NCBI RefSeq assembly: GCF_026239655.1
Contig: NZ_JAPIVO010000004.1
Location: 620,001 to 684,000, forward strand
DNA from: Pedobacter sp. MR2016-24
Lineage (GTDB): Bacteria > Bacteroidota > Bacteroidia > Sphingobacteriales > Sphingobacteriaceae
Length of the DNA stretch: 64,000 bases
Reading direction: 5' to 3'
Part shown: one piece after another, positions 25,269-34,926 of the stretch
How the letters are laid out: the number at the start of each line of letters is the position of its first letter
How positions within the stretch are numbered: the stretch's first letter is position 1
Translations under genes and position numbers: made by a program
Notes under the pieces: generated by a model
Told to the model about the DNA's origin: nothing
Seen by the model: only the letters and a program-made list of their open reading frames with translations
The model's database searches: none

Positions 25269-27503
25269 ATGGCAAAGAAATATTTAGACAATGCTGATAT
25301 GGCCAGAGCAATCAGCAGGGTAGACGGAAGAGCGAAAGTGATGGGGGCCGCCAAATATGCTGCAGAAGTACAATTGCCGGATCTGACTTATGCTGTACTG
25401 GTAGAAAGCAGCATCGGGCAGGGTACGATTACCAGCCTGGATACTAAAAAAGCAGAATGGGCACCGGGCGTAATCTCGGTTATCTCACATTTAAATACGC
25501 CGGGTGTGCCGGAATATAAACTGGAAAACCAGGACGTGATCCAGAAACAGCTGCGGGTTTTTGATGACGCTAATATCTATTTTAATGGTCAGCCTATAGC
25601 GGTTGTCATCGCAGATACACTGGAAAGAGCACAATATGGTGCGTCACTGGTCAAGGCGACTTACAAAAAAGAAAATCACCTGACTAACCTGGAGTCAAAC
25701 TTATCAAGGGCTGCAGTGCCTAAAAAGGCGAAGGCAGATCCTAAAGGTTTTACGTCAGATTTCATCCGCGGTAAAGCGGGTGCCTATAAAGACGCAGCAG
25801 TACAGGTAGAAGAAGAATATATTCAGCCATCTGAGGTACACCACCCGATGGAACTGCACTCCATCATTGCGAACTGGGAAGCAGCGGATAAACTGACGCT
25901 GGTAGATAAAACGCAGGGATCTCAGCAAACTGCTGCCAGTATCTCGAAGTCTTTCCAGTTGCCTGTCGAAAATGTAAAAGTACTGGCTACCTATGTAGGA
26001 GGTGCTTTTGGTTCTGCTTTACGCGTATGGCCGCATGAGATTGTAGCTATTCTTGCTGCGAAGAAGGTACAGAAACCGGTCAAACTGGTACTGAGCAGAA
26101 ACCAGATGTCATACATGGTAGGTTACCGTCCGCATACCTTGCAGAAGGTGGCACTGGGTGCATCGAAGGATGGTAAACTGGTAGGGATCTCGCATGAGTC
26201 TTACGGAAAAACGTCTATGTATGAAGAGTTTACGGAGAACGTGCTGCAGATGACCCGAATGATGTATGATGTGCCCAATATTGATACAAAATACAGGATT
26301 GTCCCATTGAATGTAAGCACGCCTGCGCCGATGCGTGGTCCGGGAGAAGCCACAGGTTCTTTTGCGCTGGAATGTGCAATGGATGAACTTTCTTATAAGC
26401 TGAATATTGATCCGGTTGAACTCCGACTGATTAATTATGCTGCAGAAGATCCTGATAAAAAAATGGCCTGGTCAAGCAACTACCTGAAAGAATGTTATCG
26501 ACTGGGTGCTGAAAAAATCGGATGGAACAAGCGTAAAGCTGAAGCAGGAACGGTACAGGACGGAGAATGGAAAGTGGGATATGGCGTAGCGACAGGTACT
26601 TTTGGTGCTTTCAGGAGTGCTGCGACAGTTAAAGCTACTTATAAAGCAGATGGCTCGCTTTTATTACAGTCGGCCATTGCCGATATCGGTCCGGGTACAG
26701 CGACAGCCATGACAGCTATTGCTGCGGAAAATCTGGGTATCCCTCCGGAAAAAATCGTTTTTCAGCTGGGTAATTCAACTTTCCCTAAAGCACCTATGCA
26801 GGGCGGATCAAACTCACTGGCGACTGTTGGATCTGCTACGGTAGCGGTATGTACCAACCTGAAAGTGGAGCTTGCGAAATTGGCTGCGCAGCAAAAATCA
26901 GGATGGAATAATGCTGTACCAGACCATGTAAAGATCAGCGGTGCAGACCTGGTCAACAGTGATGAGACAAGTGCGAAGGTAAGCCTAGCCTCCCTGTTTA
27001 GTCAGTCCGGGCAATTGGAAATGGTAATTAGCGGCAGTGCGGCACAGGGTGATGAAAAAAACAAGTATTCGTTTTATTCTTATTCTGTCCATTTTATTGA
27101 AGCGCATGTGCATGAATTAACAGGTGTGGTACGTATTAAAAATGCGGTATCTGTAGTGGATTGCGGCACAGTAGTGAGTCCGAAGACAGCCAGGAGTCAG
27201 CTCATGGGCGGTATCGTTGGTGGTATCGGCATGGCTTTAATGGAAGAGGCAGTGATAGACGACAGGACAGGACGTACGGTAAACGCGAGTTTTGGCGATT
27301 ACCATGTACCTGTAAATGCAGATATCCCTCAAATGGAAATGTTATTTGTAAACGAACGTGATGAACATCTGAACCCGATGGGTTCGAAAGGATTGGGGGA
27401 AGTAGTGATTATCGGTGTGGCTCCGGCAGTAGCCAATGCAGTATACAACGCAACGGGTATCCGTGTGAGGCATTTGCCAATTACACCTGATAAACTGATA
27501 TAA
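25269..27503 (+). CDS. paoC: aldehyde oxidoreductase, molybdopterin-binding subunit
   Basis: Catalytic molybdenum subunit, 744 residues, as in PaoC (YagR). It begins with the hammerhead domain (RVDGRAKVMGAAKYAAE), then the ligand-binding blocks TYVGGAFGSALRVWPHE, PAPMRGPGEATGSFALE, and GPGTATAMTAIAAENLG. The active-site glutamate is in MGSKGLGEVVIIGVAPAVANAV at the C terminus. The length agrees with the family. The usual chaperone gene for sulfurated cofactor insertion (PaoD/XdhC) is not in this window, so it must be elsewhere. A Rho-independent terminator follows about 60 bases after the stop, which closes the three-gene operon. Confidence 0.92.
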   Translation: MAKKYLDNADMARAISRVDGRAKVMGAAKYAAEVQLPDLTYAVLVESSIGQGTITSLDTKKAEWAPGVISVISHLNTPGVPEYKLENQDVIQKQLRVFDDANIYFNGQPIAVVIADTLERAQYGASLVKATYKKENHLTNLESNLSRAAVPKKAKADPKGFTSDFIRGKAGAYKDAAVQVEEEYIQPSEVHHPMELHSIIANWEAADKLTLVDKTQGSQQTAASISKSFQLPVENVKVLATYVGGAFGSALRVWPHEIVAILAAKKVQKPVKLVLSRNQMSYMVGYRPHTLQKVALGASKDGKLVGISHESYGKTSMYEEFTENVLQMTRMMYDVPNIDTKYRIVPLNVSTPAPMRGPGEATGSFALECAMDELSYKLNIDPVELRLINYAAEDPDKKMAWSSNYLKECYRLGAEKIGWNKRKAEAGTVQDGEWKVGYGVATGTFGAFRSAATVKATYKADGSLLLQSAIADIGPGTATAMTAIAAENLGIPPEKIVFQLGNSTFPKAPMQGGSNSLATVGSATVAVCTNLKVELAKLAAQQKSGWNNAVPDHVKISGADLVNSDETSAKVSLASLFSQSGQLEMVISGSAAQGDEKNKYSFYSYSVHFIEAHVHELTGVVRIKNAVSVVDCGTVVSPKTARSQLMGGIVGGIGMALMEEAVIDDRTGRTVNASFGDYHVPVNADIPQMEMLFVNERDEHLNPMGSKGLGEVVIIGVAPAVANAVYNATGIRVRHLPITPDKLI

Positions 27504-27565
27504 TGAAGTGCTGTGGTGATCATCGATAGTTATCAGATGATCCCGAAAGGTGATTAAATGATTTA

Positions 27566-27597
27566 GCGTCCTGTGTTTCTTCACGGGACGCTTTTTT
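27566..27597 (+). terminator. Rho-independent terminator after the molybdoenzyme operon
   Basis: GCGTCCTGTG (27566 to 27575) pairs with CACGGGACGC (27582 to 27591) over 10 positions with one G-U, with a 6-base loop, followed by six T. It is 28 bases upstream of the YfiT/DinB start. Confidence 0.9.
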
Positions 27598-27624
27598 ATT
27601 ATCTTCGGATCTTAATTATTGTAA

Positions 27625-28164
27625 ATGGATAGTCTTCAGGAATCATATGCCTACCCGATCGGGAAATGCAAATTAGAGGCAAATTACACACCGAAATTGG
27701 TTTCCAAATGGATAGGGGCTATAGCTTCTGTTACTTTGCTGTTGGATCATTGTATTGAAAATTTGGATGAGACACAGCTGAATACACCCTACAGGGATGG
27801 TGGATGGACAGTGAACCAGGTGATTCATCATATTGCAGATAGTCATATGAACGCTTATATAAGAACGAAACTGGCCTTAACAGAAGACCGGCCTGCTATT
27901 AAGCCTTATGAAGAGAAATTATGGGCAGAATTACCTGATGTGACGGATGTACCGGTGAATGTATCTGTTACATTAATCCATGCCCTGCACCGGCGATGGG
28001 TTTCCCTTTTAAGTCAGCTTACTGAAGAGGACTGGAAGAAGGAATATTATCACCCTGCAGATCAGAATTATGTACCGCTCTGGCAAATGGTTAATCTCTA
28101 TAGCTGGCATGGCAGGCATCATGTGGAGCAGATCATGTCACTACGCAAACGGATGAACTGGTAA
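27625..28164 (+). CDS. YfiT/BstA-type DinB-like metal-dependent hydrolase, putative bacillithiol transferase
   Basis: A 179-residue four-helix DinB-superfamily protein. The metal ligands fit YfiT: His 68 in QVIHHIADSHMNAY, and His 162 and His 166 in SWHGRHHVEQIM. The N-terminal QESYAYPIGKCKLEANYT is also typical of YfiT. BstA, the characterised member in Bacillus, transfers bacillithiol to electrophiles; Bacteroidota commonly make this thiol, so a detoxification role is plausible. The gene starts only 28 bases after the terminator of the aldehyde oxidoreductase operon, which may indicate its own promoter inside that gap. Confidence 0.88.
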   Translation: MDSLQESYAYPIGKCKLEANYTPKLVSKWIGAIASVTLLLDHCIENLDETQLNTPYRDGGWTVNQVIHHIADSHMNAYIRTKLALTEDRPAIKPYEEKLWAELPDVTDVPVNVSVTLIHALHRRWVSLLSQLTEEDWKKEYYHPADQNYVPLWQMVNLYSWHGRHHVEQIMSLRKRMNW

Positions 28165-28203
28165 GGCCATGAACCTCGTTTCAGCAGTAGACCATCACTT
28201 CGC

Positions 28204-30273
28204 TTAAAGGCGGTGCTCTTCCGTCTTTTCTTTAGGTGCTGGTGTAAAACTCTGTATTTGCGGATATATCAGCAATTTGGTTTGCGACTCAAAGACCTGT
28301 TCCAGCTTGCGGTGAATATTGGTCAGCGCTGGCATAAAAGAGGGCTCCATATCACGGTCTACCACAAAAATCATAAAATCATCAGGATTGATGACATCTT
28401 TGAGCAGCTTCCAGTCTTTCCATACTTCCTCCTGATGAAACTTAAAAATTACACTGGATTTATGTTGTTCCAGGTAATGTTCAATTAGTGATTTTGTGGT
28501 TTCATCGCAATAACAATCTATGCCGAGACTGAGCTCTCCGCCTAGTCTGCAAACCTTTGTCAGCCATACCTGCATAGTTTTCTCAGTAGAGAATGATGGG
28601 GTACAAACCAGCTTGATGCATTTATGGGTAGTAATGGGTTTGTTTAATTGGAGGATAAATAAGTTGGCGGGCGATTTTTCAATGAGTATGGTCGACTTAT
28701 CTCCCATAAACTTATCAAATACGGTAACTTTTCTTGGCCAGCCGGTAATAATAATATTCGCCAGTTTTTCTTTGGCAATACGCATTACACCACTGGGTAC
28801 ATTGTAATCTAATGTGGCGGTGACTTCCAGATTGGTGCCGTTACCGGAAGCATACATTACTGTTTCGTTCAGTTTTTTACGTGCAATGAGCAGGTTTGCC
28901 TGTGCATTATCAGAATCGGGAACCACGGATAACAAGTGGATAGGATGATCAGAATTTTTATCTTTAAATAGTACAGCGAGATCCAGCATCGCAGCCATAT
29001 TATTAAAATCCGCAATCGGGATCAGGATATTCTCCATATCTGCTTCCACTTTCAGGGGATCAGTTTCTTCGGCGGCAACAATCCTGCGACTTGCTTTTTC
29101 AGTAGCGAATGAAGCGGCCACACAGGTGATCAGGATCAGGATAATTGTGCCGTTCAGGATATTGTCGTCAATAATCCTGGCCTTATAACCTACTAAAATA
29201 ATGGCCAGCGTTGCAGCCGCATGTGCACTGCTCAATCCGAAAATAAGCAAACGCTGATTTTTGGTATATTTAAAGATCCACTGGGTAAAGGTTGCAGACA
29301 GGTATTTTCCAAGAATCGCGACAATAGTCAGGGATCCCGCAATAATCAATGCGTCCGGCCCTTTAAATAAAACGCGGAGGTCTACCAGCATCCCCACGCT
29401 GATCAGGAAAAAAGGAATAAATAAGGCATTGCCTACAAATTCGATTCTGTTCATCAGAATGGAAGAATGGGGGATCAGTTTGTTCAGCGCCAGGCCTGCG
29501 ACGAACGCGCCGATAATCGGCTCTATTCCCGCCAGCTGCGCCATAAAGGCGGAAAAGAAGACTACGGAGAGCACAAAGATATAATGAGAAGTTTTCTCAC
29601 TTTCCAGTTTGGTAAAAAACCATTTAGCGATCTTCGGAATAATAATAAATACCGTTGCGGTAAAAATGCTGAGCGAAATGGCCAGCTGAATCCAGAAGGT
29701 ACTGTTGAGTTGCCCGTCTACCGAACCCATAATTACCGCCAGTATAATCAGTACTGCTGTGTCTGTCAGGATAGTTCCACCCACAGCCACAGCTACCGCT
29801 TCATTTTTAGCGATGCCAAATTTGTTGACGATAGGATAAGCTACAAGTGTATGCGTTGCAAACATACTGGCTGTGAGGATAGAGGTCAGTAAAGAGTAAT
29901 CCAGCAGATAATAACACACCGGGAAACCGATGATGATCGGCACAATAAAGGTCAGGAACCCAAATACAAAACTCTTATGTTTTTTCTTTTTAAACTCAGC
30001 CAGATCCAGCTCTATTCCTGCGATAAACATGATATAGAGCAGTCCTATAGTAGAAAAGAGTTCAATGGCAGAGTTTTTCTTGAGGATGTTAAAGCCATTC
30101 GGGCCAATCAGGATCCCGGCAATAATAAAACCTACAATACCCGGGATTTTAATCTTTCCCAGTAAAATGGGGGCAATTAAAATAATAAACAGGATCAGCG
30201 AAAAAATCAGGACCGGGTTAGTAAAGGGGAGGTCGAATTGTCTGGAAAGATGATCAAAAAAATTCGTGTGCAT
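28204..30273 (-). CDS. CPA2-type cation/proton antiporter with cytosolic USP-like domain
   Basis: A 689-residue membrane protein. About 12 transmembrane helices fill residues 15 to 400 (IFSLILFIILIAPILLG, FSTIGLLYIMFIAGIEL and so on), with the core acidic region FIAGIELDLAEFKKKK and the later GFVGNALF/PFFLISVGMLVDL block of monovalent cation/proton antiporter-2 proteins. Residues about 415 to 689 form a soluble tail resembling universal stress protein modules (LIPIADFNNMAAMLDLAVLF and IIITGWPRKVTVFD). It would exchange sodium or potassium for protons. It follows the NhaP-like antiporter by 30 bases on the same strand, so the two form an operon. Confidence 0.92.
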   Translation of the reverse strand: MHTNFFDHLSRQFDLPFTNPVLIFSLILFIILIAPILLGKIKIPGIVGFIIAGILIGPNGFNILKKNSAIELFSTIGLLYIMFIAGIELDLAEFKKKKHKSFVFGFLTFIVPIIIGFPVCYYLLDYSLLTSILTASMFATHTLVAYPIVNKFGIAKNEAVAVAVGGTILTDTAVLIILAVIMGSVDGQLNSTFWIQLAISLSIFTATVFIIIPKIAKWFFTKLESEKTSHYIFVLSVVFFSAFMAQLAGIEPIIGAFVAGLALNKLIPHSSILMNRIEFVGNALFIPFFLISVGMLVDLRVLFKGPDALIIAGSLTIVAILGKYLSATFTQWIFKYTKNQRLLIFGLSSAHAAATLAIILVGYKARIIDDNILNGTIILILITCVAASFATEKASRRIVAAEETDPLKVEADMENILIPIADFNNMAAMLDLAVLFKDKNSDHPIHLLSVVPDSDNAQANLLIARKKLNETVMYASGNGTNLEVTATLDYNVPSGVMRIAKEKLANIIITGWPRKVTVFDKFMGDKSTILIEKSPANLFILQLNKPITTHKCIKLVCTPSFSTEKTMQVWLTKVCRLGGELSLGIDCYCDETTKSLIEHYLEQHKSSVIFKFHQEEVWKDWKLLKDVINPDDFMIFVVDRDMEPSFMPALTNIHRKLEQVFESQTKLLIYPQIQSFTPAPKEKTEEHRL

Positions 30274-30303
30274 AATATGATTTAGTGCTAAGATGCGGAT
30301 AAA

Positions 30304-31542
30304 TTATTTAACCAGTTTGTTCACTACCTTATTTAAGGTCAGTCCCTGTACAATGATAGAAAATATAACAATAAGGTAACTTGCTGAAACAATGAGCGAT
30401 TTGTATGGTGATTCCGGTAAGGAAAGTGCTAATGCTACGGAAATCCCACCCCTTAACCCGGCCCAGATCAGTATGCCCAGTTTATTGAAATCCACATTGA
30501 GCGACCTTCTCAGCAGGACCGTAGGTACAGCTATACTCAAACCTCTTGCAATTAAAACAAAGACAATGGAAAGTAAACTGATCAGCCAGTAGTTACTGAA
30601 AAATGGAATCACCACAATCTGCAAGCCGATCAGTACAAACAGGATAGTGTTCAGCAGGTCGTCTATCAAACCCCAGATTTTATCCAGCAAATCTTTGATT
30701 TGCTGTCCGGCTTCCCCATTACGGAGCTGCATATTGCTTAACATGAGTCCGGCAGAAACTGCCGCCAGCGGAATAGAGACATGCATCAGGCTACCCAGCA
30801 CGGAGATTCCCATTACCATCGCCAGCGTAATCAGTAAAACTGGCTGTAGTTCCGTCAGTTTCCTGGCAAGTTTAATACAGACATATCCGGATACCACACC
30901 AAATAATATACCCCCAAATACTTCCTGGATAAACAATATCGCGGAATGCGTGAAGGAGAACGCTGTACTGGTATCTTCCGTCAGCTCCCTTAAGGTAACA
31001 AATAGCAGGATACCCACACCATCATTAAAGAGGGATTCACCACCAATGATGGTTTCCATAGAAGGCGGGATTTTTGATTTCTTTAGAATGGAAAGTACAG
31101 CTACGGGGTCAGTAGGAGAGATCAGGGCACCAAACAGGAAACAATAAATCAGTGGAATATCGATATGCAACAGTCCGGCTGTCCAGTAAAAAAGGAATCC
31201 GAAGATCGTGGTACAGCCAATCACACCCACGGTGCTTAAGATCAGTACAGGGATTTTCTGTGCCTTTAATTTGTCAAGGTCAAAATGGAGCGCACTGGCA
31301 AATAACAAAAATGCCAGCATCACATCCAGTAATGTTTTAGTGAAATCAATTTCTGTAGTCAGGTTTTCAATGAAACTATAAGCTACAGGAAAAGTCTTAC
31401 CTGTAATCATAATGATGACGGAAAGTATAATGGCAATAACCATCACACCAATAGTGCCCGGAAGCTTCAGAAAGCGGTGGTTGATAAATGAAATGAGTGC
31501 GCTGATGGTAACCAGGACGGTAATGATTGTAAAAGTATCCAT
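30304..31542 (-). CDS. CPA1/NhaP-type sodium/proton antiporter
   Basis: A 412-residue inner-membrane antiporter of the CPA1 family, with about 12 helices and no long soluble tail. The family hallmarks are FLFGALISPTDPVAVLSILK, GGESLFNDGVGILLFV with the essential Asp, and GLRGGISVALALSLPES near the end. It would expel sodium or potassium in exchange for protons. It is the first gene of a two-antiporter operon that continues with the CPA2-type gene 30 bases downstream. It is divergent from the aldo/keto reductase gene. Confidence 0.94.
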   Translation of the reverse strand: MDTFTIITVLVTISALISFINHRFLKLPGTIGVMVIAIILSVIIMITGKTFPVAYSFIENLTTEIDFTKTLLDVMLAFLLFASALHFDLDKLKAQKIPVLILSTVGVIGCTTIFGFLFYWTAGLLHIDIPLIYCFLFGALISPTDPVAVLSILKKSKIPPSMETIIGGESLFNDGVGILLFVTLRELTEDTSTAFSFTHSAILFIQEVFGGILFGVVSGYVCIKLARKLTELQPVLLITLAMVMGISVLGSLMHVSIPLAAVSAGLMLSNMQLRNGEAGQQIKDLLDKIWGLIDDLLNTILFVLIGLQIVVIPFFSNYWLISLLSIVFVLIARGLSIAVPTVLLRRSLNVDFNKLGILIWAGLRGGISVALALSLPESPYKSLIVSASYLIVIFSIIVQGLTLNKVVNKLVK

Positions 31543-31664
31543 GTTTAAACAACGTCAAAAAAGTCGAATTGTTTGTTGAAAGGGCTTAGGGATGACTTTC
31601 CGATAGCCTCATACGCAGGAAAAACGGAATATTTTATATAGATTCGTTTAAACACCTGCATGAA

Positions 31665-32561
31665 ATGAAATATTCAAAATTAGGAAAATCTGATTTATCT
31701 GTCAGCCGGATTGGGATAGGTTGCATGTCGCTAAAGGACAATGAGACTGAAAATAAGAAGATTATAGGGAAAGCGCTGGAAATGGGTGTCAATTTTTTTG
31801 ATACTGCAGATCTTTATGAAAATGGGCATAATGAAATTAAGATCGGGCGTTTGCTTCAATCGGATCGTAAACGTATCATTCTGGCTACAAAAGTGGGAAA
31901 CCAGATGCGTGCGGATGGAAAGGGCTGGGATTGGAATCCAAATAAGGATTATATTATTGCTGCAGTAGAAGGAAGTCTGAAACGTTTGGGGACTGACTAT
32001 ATCGATCTGTACCAGTTACACGGAGGTACTGTGAATGACCCGATAGATGATACCATTGCCGCATTTGAAATACTAAAGGAACAGGGAAAGATCAGGAATT
32101 ACGGGATTTCTTCTATCCGCCCCAATGTAATCAGGGAATATACAAAAAGGTCAGCCATTGTTAGTGTCATGATGCAATACAGTTTGCTGGACAGGCGACC
32201 GGAAGAAACGTGTTTTGAATTACTGGAAAAACACCAGATCGCTGTATTGGGAAGAGGAAGCGTGGCGCAGGGATTACTGGTCGGCAAAACCGCCAAACCC
32301 TACCTGGGCTGGTCAGCCGGGGAGGTTGAAAAAGCCGCAAGGGCAGTTCAGGCAGTTTCAGGCGATTCCGCAACTGCTGCACAGACTGCTTTACGTTATG
32401 CCTTGCATCCTGCTGTGATGAACATTGCAGTTATCGGTGTAAGCAGCTTAGCGCAGTTGGAAGATAGTCTGCAAGCTGTGGAATTACCTGCATTAACAGC
32501 AGAAGAACTCACACAGCTGCAGGAAACGTTACCATTTAAAGGATATCAGGAGCACAGATAA
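31665..32561 (+). CDS. aldo/keto reductase
   Basis: A 298-residue NADPH-dependent oxidoreductase with the TIM-barrel AKR fold. The catalytic tetrad is visible: Asp in FFDTADLYENGHNE, Tyr in the same block, Lys in ILATKVG and His in YQLHGGT. The phosphate-binding region is YALHPAVMNIAVIGVSS. The start ATG at 31665 begins the usual KYSKLGKSDLSVSRIGIG. The hypothetical gene at 32565 follows after three bases, so they are cotranscribed. The substrate is unknown. Confidence 0.93.
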   Translation: MKYSKLGKSDLSVSRIGIGCMSLKDNETENKKIIGKALEMGVNFFDTADLYENGHNEIKIGRLLQSDRKRIILATKVGNQMRADGKGWDWNPNKDYIIAAVEGSLKRLGTDYIDLYQLHGGTVNDPIDDTIAAFEILKEQGKIRNYGISSIRPNVIREYTKRSAIVSVMMQYSLLDRRPEETCFELLEKHQIAVLGRGSVAQGLLVGKTAKPYLGWSAGEVEKAARAVQAVSGDSATAAQTALRYALHPAVMNIAVIGVSSLAQLEDSLQAVELPALTAEELTQLQETLPFKGYQEHR

Positions 32562-32564
32562 GAG

Positions 32565-33071
32565 ATGAAGTTATCATTTGGTACAAAGGTCAATAACCAG
32601 CCTAACTATTTTATTGAAAAGATCTGGAAGGGATTATTAAACGGCACAGGAAACCTGGAAGACAGTTACCATAACTATCAGGGGCGTTACCTGGCCAAGT
32701 TTGGTGAATTCTGGGACGGGGATAGCTTTGGTGAATTCCTGGAGCCGAAGATTCATACGATCCGCAGGGATCCGGAAAATAAATGGCGTGAGGGAACGGA
32801 TATTCAGCTGATCATTCAGCAGGGGGAGCCCGACGAATTTCAGTTTGCACCCACTATTAAATGCCTGGGTGTACAGCGGATCCAGATCGACTATTCGAAT
32901 TTGATCAATGAGGGGCCGGCAGTGTTTATCGATTATGAGCTGGTCGACAAAGAAACGCTCGCCAAACTGGTTGTCAATGATGGTTTTGCGACTATAGCAG
33001 AGTTTTTCTATTATTTCAATGAAGAATTCAGCGGCAATCTGGTACACTGGACACCGCTAAAATACCAGTAG
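32565..33071 (+). CDS. hypothetical protein, possibly ASCH/PUA-like
   Basis: A 168-residue soluble protein that I do not recognise by name. It is cotranscribed with the aldo/keto reductase three bases upstream. A central segment (PKIHTIRRDPENKWREGTDIQLIIQ) resembles the RNA-binding ASCH domain, where a KxxTIRR-like strand is followed by a basic W-x-G turn; this is a weak similarity. The protein is rich in aromatic and acidic residues and has no signal peptide or membrane helix. Its frame shows strong codon usage, so the gene itself is not in doubt. Confidence 0.8.
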   Translation: MKLSFGTKVNNQPNYFIEKIWKGLLNGTGNLEDSYHNYQGRYLAKFGEFWDGDSFGEFLEPKIHTIRRDPENKWREGTDIQLIIQQGEPDEFQFAPTIKCLGVQRIQIDYSNLINEGPAVFIDYELVDKETLAKLVVNDGFATIAEFFYYFNEEFSGNLVHWTPLKYQ

Positions 33072-33093
33072 CCCGTGTGCTGTATGTTTTTAT

Positions 33094-34209
33094 TTACCTG
33101 TGGAGTTTGAATTCAAAATGCTCAAATAAAGGTGCGTCCGTCTCTTCAGGCAATCCCTCATGTGGTATCGCATAATATTTACCACCTATATACAGTCCGT
33201 CCGGCTTTTTCTCTACTTCCAGCTTTAAAAATCCATGCTGCATCACGCAATAACCTTTTAGCTCTACATTGTCGAACAGCGGATTGTCGTCTGTAAACCT
33301 GGGATCGTCCTGCTCCGCCAAAGAGTGCAGCTCGTCGAATCCACCGCCTCCGCAAACGATAAAAGGCACCCTTACTCCATCATCATAAAGTTTAAGATAA
33401 CGCTGGTAATTATGGACGTGGCCACTCACCACAAGATCCGGTCGCACACCGGCTGCTGTGAAACACACTTCCATAAAATTGATCATTGGCAAACTTGATC
33501 CGTGATTGATATCTGCAGAATAGGGCGCATGATGAATGAAAACGATAATAGCTTTATCCTCTTTCTCTTTCGCAGCCTGTTTCAGCTCATCTATAAACCA
33601 TAACTTCTGCTCTTCAGTCACCACACCGAATTTAGGTACATTACTATGGAGACCAATAATATTTGCCAGTGGTGTTTGCAGCGTCCAGTACACATGCGGC
33701 TGTACACCGCTTTTGCGGTCTTTATTGTCGCCAAATGGCACGGGTCTCGGATTTTCACCACAAAAAACATTGGCAAAGGGCGCCAGACTTTCATATGGAG
33801 TGGCTGCGGTGGTATTGACATCACTGTCATGGTTACCCGCAATCGCATAAATAGGTAAGGGATAGTTTTTATAAGGGGTGAAGAATTGCCGCTCATACTG
33901 GTCGGCCTCTCCAAAATGATATACGATATCACCTGCATGGTAGAGAAACGATGGCCGGTCGGCCCCGGTAACCATACACTGTTTAGCCATCTCTTCAGCA
34001 ATCAGTCGCTGAAAAGCAGGAGATTTAATTCCTCCTGTATCACCAACCACGTGAAATACCATTTTAGTAGTGATATCTTTAAAATCTGGTTTTAAGCGGT
34101 AAGGGTATTTTCCGCATGGTGCCGGCAGGGGCTGAAACTTATAAGTGTCGTCTGGCTGATTTAATTTGAATATAGGTTTTGTTCTTTTATATGTATTTGA
34201 TAAGGACAT
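33094..34209 (-). CDS. calcineurin-like metallophosphoesterase
   Basis: A 371-residue phosphoesterase with the double-metal motifs VVGDTGG, HAGDIVYHFG, GNHDSDVN, FIHHAPYSAD and SGHVHNYQR in order. These are the ligands of purple acid phosphatase/calcineurin-type enzymes. No signal peptide is seen, so it probably acts in the cytosol. It is transcribed in the same direction as the DUF47 gene and begins seven bases after it ends, so the two form an operon. The substrate is unknown. Confidence 0.92.
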   Translation of the reverse strand: MSLSNTYKRTKPIFKLNQPDDTYKFQPLPAPCGKYPYRLKPDFKDITTKMVFHVVGDTGGIKSPAFQRLIAEEMAKQCMVTGADRPSFLYHAGDIVYHFGEADQYERQFFTPYKNYPLPIYAIAGNHDSDVNTTAATPYESLAPFANVFCGENPRPVPFGDNKDRKSGVQPHVYWTLQTPLANIIGLHSNVPKFGVVTEEQKLWFIDELKQAAKEKEDKAIIVFIHHAPYSADINHGSSLPMINFMEVCFTAAGVRPDLVVSGHVHNYQRYLKLYDDGVRVPFIVCGGGGFDELHSLAEQDDPRFTDDNPLFDNVELKGYCVMQHGFLKLEVEKKPDGLYIGGKYYAIPHEGLPEETDAPLFEHFEFKLHR

Positions 34210-34216
34210 GCTGTGT

Positions 34217-34858
34217 TTATGCGTTTTTGATCAGGATTGACTCCAGTACGTTTGCCACATCTTCACATTTATCGGCTGCCATTTCCAGCGTTTGCAATAT
34301 CTCTTTAGTTTTGATTAACTCTATTGCATCAGTTTCAAGCTGGAATAATCTGGCGATTGCGGTATTACAAAGATGATCGGCCTGGCTCTCTCCTTTATTA
34401 ATTCTTGCACAAACATCAGTAATAACTTTTGAATTAGGCGAGTTTTTGAGTTCTAAAATTGCAATTTCAAGATCTTTGCACATCACCACCAGTAATTCTG
34501 CCAGCTGAATCATCTCCGGACCTACCACCTGGAGTTTATATAATTCGATATTAATAGCGGTAGCATAGATATAATCCGCTATATCATCCATGGAACTGAC
34601 CAATGAGTGGATATCTTCCCTGTCAAAAGGCGTAATGAAGTTTTTGCTCAGTTCCAGGAATATAGAATGGGCGATGTCATCACCGCTTTGTTCCAGGTGA
34701 CTAATCTCTCTGTAAAAAAACTTCTTCTCTTCAGGATCTTCCACGTTTAGCGCAAGGACAAGCGTTTCAGAGATTTTAACCAGGTTTTTAGCACATGCTT
34801 CAAAAGAAGGCTGGAACTTTTTATCTTTCGGGGTAAAGAGGCTGAATACAGAGTTCAT
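34217..34858 (-). CDS. DUF47 family protein (PhoU-like phosphate transport accessory)
   Basis: A 213-residue all-helical protein of the DUF47/YkaA family, related to PhoU. The pattern of ten-helix repeats is seen in FYREISHLEQSGDDIAHSIF and LVSSMDDIADYIYATAINIELY, where E/D-rich helices hold metal clusters. DUF47 genes commonly neighbour low-affinity phosphate transporters of the Pit type; no Pit gene is seen here, only a metallophosphoesterase seven bases downstream. A phosphate-handling role is a family inference. A TAnnTTTG element lies 19 bases upstream of its start. Confidence 0.92.
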   Translation of the reverse strand: MNSVFSLFTPKDKKFQPSFEACAKNLVKISETLVLALNVEDPEEKKFFYREISHLEQSGDDIAHSIFLELSKNFITPFDREDIHSLVSSMDDIADYIYATAINIELYKLQVVGPEMIQLAELLVVMCKDLEIAILELKNSPNSKVITDVCARINKGESQADHLCNTAIARLFQLETDAIELIKTKEILQTLEMAADKCEDVANVLESILIKNA

Positions 34859-34876
34859 AGAAATATGTTATTTCCC

Positions 34877-34884
34877 CAAATGTA
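34877..34884 (-). promoter_or_regulatory. -7 promoter element of the DUF47-phosphoesterase operon
   Basis: TACATTTG on the minus strand, an exact TAnnTTTG match. It sits 19 bases before the DUF47 ATG, giving a leader of about 10 bases. Confidence 0.45.
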
Positions 34885-34926
34885 CCACCGTTATATTAAC
34901 ATAGTATGAATTAATCTGTTTAATAT

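Noticed and set aside
29467..29892. A 141-codon plus-strand frame inside the CPA2 antiporter gene
   Set aside because: It lies opposite conserved transmembrane helices and has no family pattern of its own.
30647..31147. A 166-codon plus-strand frame inside the NhaP-type antiporter gene
   Set aside because: It is opposite a well-supported membrane protein gene whose helices and motifs explain the sequence; the frame is a shadow.
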